Positions 59,260-64,000 of a stretch of 64,000 nt of DNA are shown one piece after another. Each line of letters starts with the position of its first letter. Positions within the stretch are counted from its first letter, which is position 1. Source of the DNA: Nicotiana tabacum (lineage: Eukaryota; Streptophyta; Magnoliopsida; Solanales; Solanaceae); NCBI RefSeq assembly GCF_000715075.1, contig NC_134095.1, positions 12,776,222-12,840,221 on the forward strand. The letters run 5' to 3'. The notes under the pieces were generated by a model. That model saw nothing but the letters and a program-made list of their open reading frames with translations, searched no databases and was not told the origin of the DNA. Both the position numbers and the translations under genes were made by a program.

Positions 59260-60932
59260 TCACCGACGGGATAAAAGTGGAAAATAAAAAATTAGGCCTA
59301 ACAAACATTATTGTGGAAGTCGTAGAGTCACATTGATCAATACAGCTGCTTTAGAGTTGGCAACTCTAGTACCACGCGCATTCCAGATTTTCCTACTATG
59401 AGGACTAAATTTTACCATAAGTTTTATGGTAAACTTTTATTCTATTCCATTTTTTATGATAAATTTTATCTTTTTGCATTTATTAAAACATAATTTTTTA
59501 GTATTTGGTAATATTTTAATTTTAAATTTTTTCTGTTACTTCTAATTATATGTTCTTATCCCTATAAACATGTCAAGATATATTTTAAAAGAAAAATTAA
59601 TTCAAATAGTCGTTCACTTAACCATTTAAAACTAAAAATAACCGATAAATGTATAATATATATTATTTATTTATTATATATGGATAAATGAGTACAATTA
59701 ATATATAATACATGTAGATGGTTAGAAAAAAATAAATAGCGAATATGATAGTGTAAAACTTAAATTCATAAATAAACTGATGGAAGATTTTTCTAATATA
59801 TTATGCCTTTGATTGCGAAATAATGTCTATGTTGGAAAAGTAAAGGAAATGGGCGGTTCGGTGGAGTGGGATCCACCTTTAACACTCAAACCATGTGAAT
59901 TGAGAAAAGGCAAACAATGATTTCTTTTTCTTCTTTTTTTTTTTCTCTCTTTTACTGACAAAAAAGATTAAGCATGTGGAAGGATGCAGTGTGCTCATGG
60001 ATCATATCTTTCTGCTTTTCTCTTGCCCAAGGCAACTCAAGATGCTTATGGTCATACAGTTTATTGACTACGTAAATTTCTCTAAAACAATCATTATTTA
60101 TGATAATACTTCACTGTAACGCCTAAATCTTTTTTAGAATTAAATTTTATATTATATTATAATATATATTTTTTATAATAACACTTCACTCTAACAACAA
60201 AAAATTATCTGATACAAATACGGTTTTAATTGAGAGGTTTGATTGTAGTCCTTATTTTGATTCTTATTCCTAAAGCAAAAAATATACCAACAAAAAGTGG
60301 TAATCTAGTTAACTTATAAAAGTCTAAATCATCTTATGTCAAATTAAATAGAACACAAACAATAAGTTTCTTTTAAATTAGATACTTAAAGATTTTTCTT
60401 ATGTTCTCGTCTGGTAGATGAAGCAGCTATGCCAAATGATCCTGTCTGTTTGAGGCCTTTGCTGGAATATCGGGGCAAGTGCACAGATAGCCATTCTCAA
60501 GGATACTAAATTAGTCATTATTTATTTTTTCCTAAAATTTTAAACTAAAAATCTTAAATTAAGGATAATTTATGATATTTTTACCTGAAAAGTTAAAATA
60601 AAAAGCTAAAATCCAGGATGCACTGGCTAATTCCTAAATAACAACCCCTTAAAGTAGCTTCCTGGTGTCATTTCTATTGGAATATCAGCAAACAAAGGTC
60701 CAAAAGAGCAGGCTTATGAGCATGACACAAAACCATCTGGCCCAGTAATGATAATTCCGAAACAAGATTCGACTAACTAAAGCCCATCCATCCTTGTTGG
60801 GCTGCAGTGCAGAAGCCCATCTATTTAGTTGGCCCTTAACCTAACGCTCGGTTAGGAGAATCTGCGTGTATAAGCTTAGGAACAGCCCAGGCGTAAACAC
60901 ATTGATCCATGAATATTGTATCAAACTACCGG
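59260..60932. other. Upstream intergenic region of the LEA-2-like gene
   Basis: AT-rich, no ORF with a domain. A short hairpin TTTACCATAA with its complement lies near 59411-59435. GGGGCAAGTGCACAGATAGC (60470-60489) is the inverted counterpart of 31322-31341 and marks a dispersed repeat that may extend to about 60665. Confidence 0.45.
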
Positions 60933-60940
60933 TTACTTGT

Positions 60941-61469
60941 AGGGCTGGGCATATATCGGGTAAAACCGATATCCCGAACCGTTAATTTTTTATTGGGTTA
61001 TCGGTATCGGGTTATTGAGTTAACGGTTCGGTAATGGTTTAAATTTTTTTTACTATTGGGTTATCGGTTCGGACCTCGGTTTGCCAATTTTGTTAATGGG
61101 TTAACCGATAACCCAATAAGAATTAATAAAATTACGACTTTATCCTTAAGTATATACAAATGCTAGGGCTTCAGTTCATTCTCTCCTATTCTTTCTCAAC
61201 CCCACTCTTCAGTTGTTTCATCTTCATTCTTCATAGACCTTACTAGTTACTCCAAGCGTAAGTTTTTAGTATGCTATATGTGAATTCCTCTCTTTTTTGC
61301 TTAACTTTGGTGAATTGTCTTTTCTTTTTTGCTTAACTCTTGATTCCCGATAAACGAACCGATATTTTATCGGTTCAGTTATCGGTTTATCAAATTTGTA
61401 AATCGATAACCGATATACTAAACCGATAATATTCATAACTGAAACGAACCGACCGATACTCACCCCTAA
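60941..61469. mobile_element. hAT-like MITE rich in CGGTT/AACCG motifs
   Basis: The 8-bp duplication TTACTTGT is perfect (60933-60940 and 61470-61477). The ends AGGGCTGGGCATATATCGG and the reverse of CCGATACTCACCCCTAA are similar, and the outer 150 bp on each side are mirrored sequence such as ACCGATAACCC. The centre (about 61140-61260) is pyrimidine-rich and unlike the arms. No transposase. Confidence 0.82.
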
Positions 61470-61477
61470 TTACTTGT

Positions 61478-62582
61478 GTTGAGATTCCAATGAGAACTCG
61501 TATTGAGGTTCCAAGTGCCTGTGCTGAGTACGGGTAGGTACAACAAAGTTTATGAGAAAAAGAGATTTATAGACATTATAAGTACTAGAGTTTCTTACTT
61601 CAAAAGATATTAGAACTCAATATTTAGGACATTGATACCTCTTTAGCAAGGCCTCGTCGACCTTACTCCGAAGTATTTGTTAATTTCTAATTAAACATGG
61701 GTCAATAATTTTACTAGGAGTACTAAATAATTTAAAATGATCACTGTACACTAATGCATATCCTGCAACCAAATACCATGAGGTGAATATTTTTAATTGG
61801 AATTTTTATTTATTTATTGAAGACAATGTGTATGTGATACCAAACACGCATTGAGAATTGGACTTTGGAACATTGAGCAATATATTATGAATTTTGTACT
61901 CATGTGTAGAAAAAATCTTGATCACGGACTATATGAAACCAAAATAACAACACAGATGGCTTGACTAGCGGTTCGTCAATACATTTCCCTTACATTGAGG
62001 AAACGATAAGAAGACAAGAGTCGTGGATTAATTACTAAGAATTTAGTTGAGATACATTATATTGTCCGAATCTGAAGAGATACTGTTGCATCATCTAGTT
62101 GACAAGCTCGGAGTCCTAAACAGAACTGAACATAGAAGTTAAGAAGAGAAGTCTGAGTAATTATATAGTATCATCTTTATCTCAAACTGACGCTTGCAGA
62201 AATGGAGAGACATGACTCAAATGCCGAAGCTTTATATCCAATAATAGGTGTATCCCAGAAATGGGCTTATTAACTTATTATACAACACGCAGTCACGAGA
62301 GGGCACGGGGTTTTGGCTGATCTTACGGTGGACCCATAAACGTGTAGAAAATTTTCTACAACTCATGTATAATAAGGACCATTCATATATATATCCTAGC
62401 TCGTGATTGTCCACTGTCCACTATCGTTTTGTCAACCCATGGCTGACCCATGTTCCTGTTTTTCTCTACGGAACTCCCTCTTCATGTTTAAGTAGAAGAT
62501 AGAAATATGAAATTGTAAATCACCAAGAAGTATGATGGAACGGCTAAAATTCTCTTACCTATAACCAGAAGTCTTGAGATGT
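61478..62582. other. Intergenic, nothing recognised
   Basis: AT-rich sequence without domain-bearing ORFs, RNA genes or clear repeats. Confidence 0.4.
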
Positions 62583-62762
62583 CACTACTAAAAAAGTAAG
62601 AATTAGCGACGGACAAATTCTGTAGCTAAAGAAAATTTTTTAATCACTAATCCTACTTAACAACAAATTAATAACAGATTATCAAAAAATTCGTTAGCTA
62701 TGAACAATTTAACAATGGACTAACGACGAAATTTGCAGCTAATTCTGGTTCTTTTAGTAGTG
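62583..62762. mobile_element. CACTA-type MITE
   Basis: It begins CACTACTAAAAAA and ends CTTTTAGTAGTG, an 11-bp inverted terminus with the CACTA signature. The 3-bp flanks TGT and TGC agree at two positions. Internal AGCGACGGA and TAACGACGA phrases are typical of this plant MITE class. Confidence 0.75.
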
Positions 62763-63000
62763 TGCAAATTTGAATTAGTTGGGCCGATAAATTTCAGATA
62801 TTTGATGAATAAAGGAAAAAGAAAGAAAAGAAATGAAGATATAAAGATATATGAAGCTCTATGTGTAAAACTATGCTTTGCAGCTTTGGGAAAGGGCAAG
62901 AAAGTCACGTACAGGATCAAGACAAATAGAATAGATTAATTAAGCATTAAAATTTATGCATGAAATAAACTGATAGAAAACTAAGAGTTCACCAAACTGT

Positions 63001-63341
63001 ATAGAGGACCTGGTTCTCTATCAACTCCCACAAAACATACACACAACGGTAAGTAAATAACACAAAAATATTTTACGTGAAAAACTCCCAGCTCACGGGA
63101 TTAAAAACCACAACCTACACTCGTAGGATTTCAACTTCACTAACCGAGCAACTTTAGATTACAACCTATTATAACCTAGGAATTAAACCCTTAATCCCTC
63201 ACCTACTTGCAATAACTATATTGCAAGCCTCTTTGTAATAACACTATTACAAAGCAATAAACCTTGACTAACTCTAGTCAAGAAACTAAACCAAACAGTG
63301 GTTTAAATCTGTCCTACAAAGACACTTCTTGAAAGTAGTGT
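63001..63341. repeat. Run of consecutive short hairpins
   Basis: Palindromic units lie at 63001-63020 (stem about 10 bp with one wobble), 63114-63127 (stem CCTAC, loop ACTC), 63182-63195 (ATTAA, loop ACCC), 63206-63227 (CTTGCAATA, loop ACTA), 63231-63254 (CTTTGTAATA, loop ACAC), 63263-63282 (CTTGACTA, loop ACTC), 63287-63305 (TAAACCA, 5-nt loop) and 63322-63341 (imperfect). The central stems are perfect and differ in sequence, so they are not copies of one unit. Confidence 0.8.
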
Positions 63342-63539
63342 AGATGAAGAACAAATAACAAAGATTCAACAAACCTAAGGACTTAACATATCTTCAATTT
63401 TTGGATCTGGTCCTTGAGGTTGCAGCAACTTTGTTCTTGAGAGGGGTGATGGCTAGCATTTGAGAGAGAAAATCGCTTTTTGATTTGCAATTATTAGACG
63501 ATGAAATTCCTTGCCTCATGTTAATAATATGTGTGTGTG

Positions 63540-63945
63540 AGGTCATTGGGATAATGTAAGCAAATATCCGATACAAGGCATTCTCAAGGTATTTATTGAG
63601 AATATTTGTTTACGAGTTCCTACAACTGCTCTCCCCAAGGGGACCTCAAATTATTCAAAGACTTTTATGAGCAAAAACCCATATGGCAACCCATGATTTT
63701 CATCCTTGAGGTCTGCCACTTTCTTCATGTGTTCAAACAAAATCCCTGGCAAATTGATGAGAGTGTAGCCGTCCAGTGCCTCCAAAAGAACCAGGTCTGC
63801 TATAGAGGCAATGGATTGCCTTTCAACTCTTGGTAGCAAGACCTTATTCACCAACTCGAACAAGAGTTGGTATTCTGGAAGCAGTGCCTTCTTGTGCACT
63901 CATTCCCTTTGTTGAACAACTTGAGGCTTGAGAATAAACTTCCTA
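63540..63945 (-). pseudogene. Retroelement-derived 'putative plant transposon protein' / sirevirus env-like remnant
   Basis: The minus-strand frame 63899-63651 reads LLPEYQLLFELVNKVLLPR, IASIADLVLLEALDG and HGLPYGFLLIKVFE. To me this resembles the plant 'putative transposon protein' domain (Pfam Transposase_32), found in env-like ORFs of sireviruses and related elements. An in-frame TGA lies just before 63899, and a stop follows KVFE, after which FEVPLGRAVVGTRKQ continues in the same frame to about 63540. Upstream coding probably extends past the window. Two stops make it a pseudogene. Family assignment is from memory of motifs, not a search. Confidence 0.55.
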
Positions 63946-64000
63946 AAACTTAGGGAATAGGTTCTCTCCACAATTGAGAGCCCTTCAACAGGCACCCAAG
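63946..64000. other. Window edge
   Basis: Probably more of the env-like remnant, in a broken frame. Too short to judge. Confidence 0.3.

Noticed and set aside
1..64000. tRNA, rRNA or other structured RNA genes
   Set aside because: Only primer-site complements to tRNA ends were found; no cloverleaf or rRNA sequence was recognised by eye.

Overview
This is a plant nuclear genome window, most likely from Solanaceae or a close asterid relative. That is an inference from the retrotransposon families, the AT-rich base composition and the one host gene. It has no prokaryotic features. I find one ordinary cellular gene, a three-exon LEA-2/NDR1-like membrane protein at 57852-59110 on the minus strand. 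Almost everything else is nested LTR retrotransposon sequence plus small non-autonomous DNA transposons.

Two old Tat-lineage Ty3/gypsy elements form the framework. Element A (plus strand, from before base 1 to about 31.2 kb) has decayed gag, protease, reverse transcriptase, RNase H and integrase in 1-5438, then a 91-bp tandem array, then an intron-containing antisense gene, then its 3' LTR. A is split twice. Element B is a 4.36-kb solo LTR (6396-10755, perfect 5-bp duplication ACTAC) inside the 91-bp array. Element C (11609-28287, minus strand) is an Ogre-like element that keeps a broken gag but no recognisable pol; it has LTRs of about 3.66 kb, internal minisatellites, and sits inside the antisense gene.

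Element D (about 33520-57260, minus strand) is a second Tat-lineage element with the same plan: gag-pol ends at 38524 and a multi-exon gene runs the opposite way (34478-37256), tail to tail with pol. Element E (40684-53053, 5-bp duplication GAAGT) interrupts D between reverse transcriptase and RNase H. E is non-autonomous: 1.9-kb LTRs around only about 480 bp. Element F (41868-49917, 5-bp duplication GGTGG), a Tekay/Del-type chromovirus, lies inside the left LTR of E. F has lost the end of integrase and part of its 3' LTR, and a Stowaway MITE sits in its 5' LTR. The insertion order is therefore D, then E, then F; and A, then B and C.

The gaps between and beyond the large elements hold MITEs: two hAT-like elements rich in GGATCGG or CGGTT motifs with 8-bp duplications, a nested MITE pair near 31.8 kb, and a CACTA-like MITE at 62.6 kb. 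At the right edge is a minus-strand pseudogene resembling the plant 'putative transposon protein' or sirevirus env-like family, beside an unusual run of consecutive short hairpins (63001-63341).

The observations I rate highest are the hairpin run, the two spliced antisense genes in convergent layout, the mosaic LTR identity in both C and E (suggesting gene conversion), and the exact-period arrays in A (91 bp) and C (48 bp). All coordinates come from reading the sequence by eye; no alignment or database search was run.
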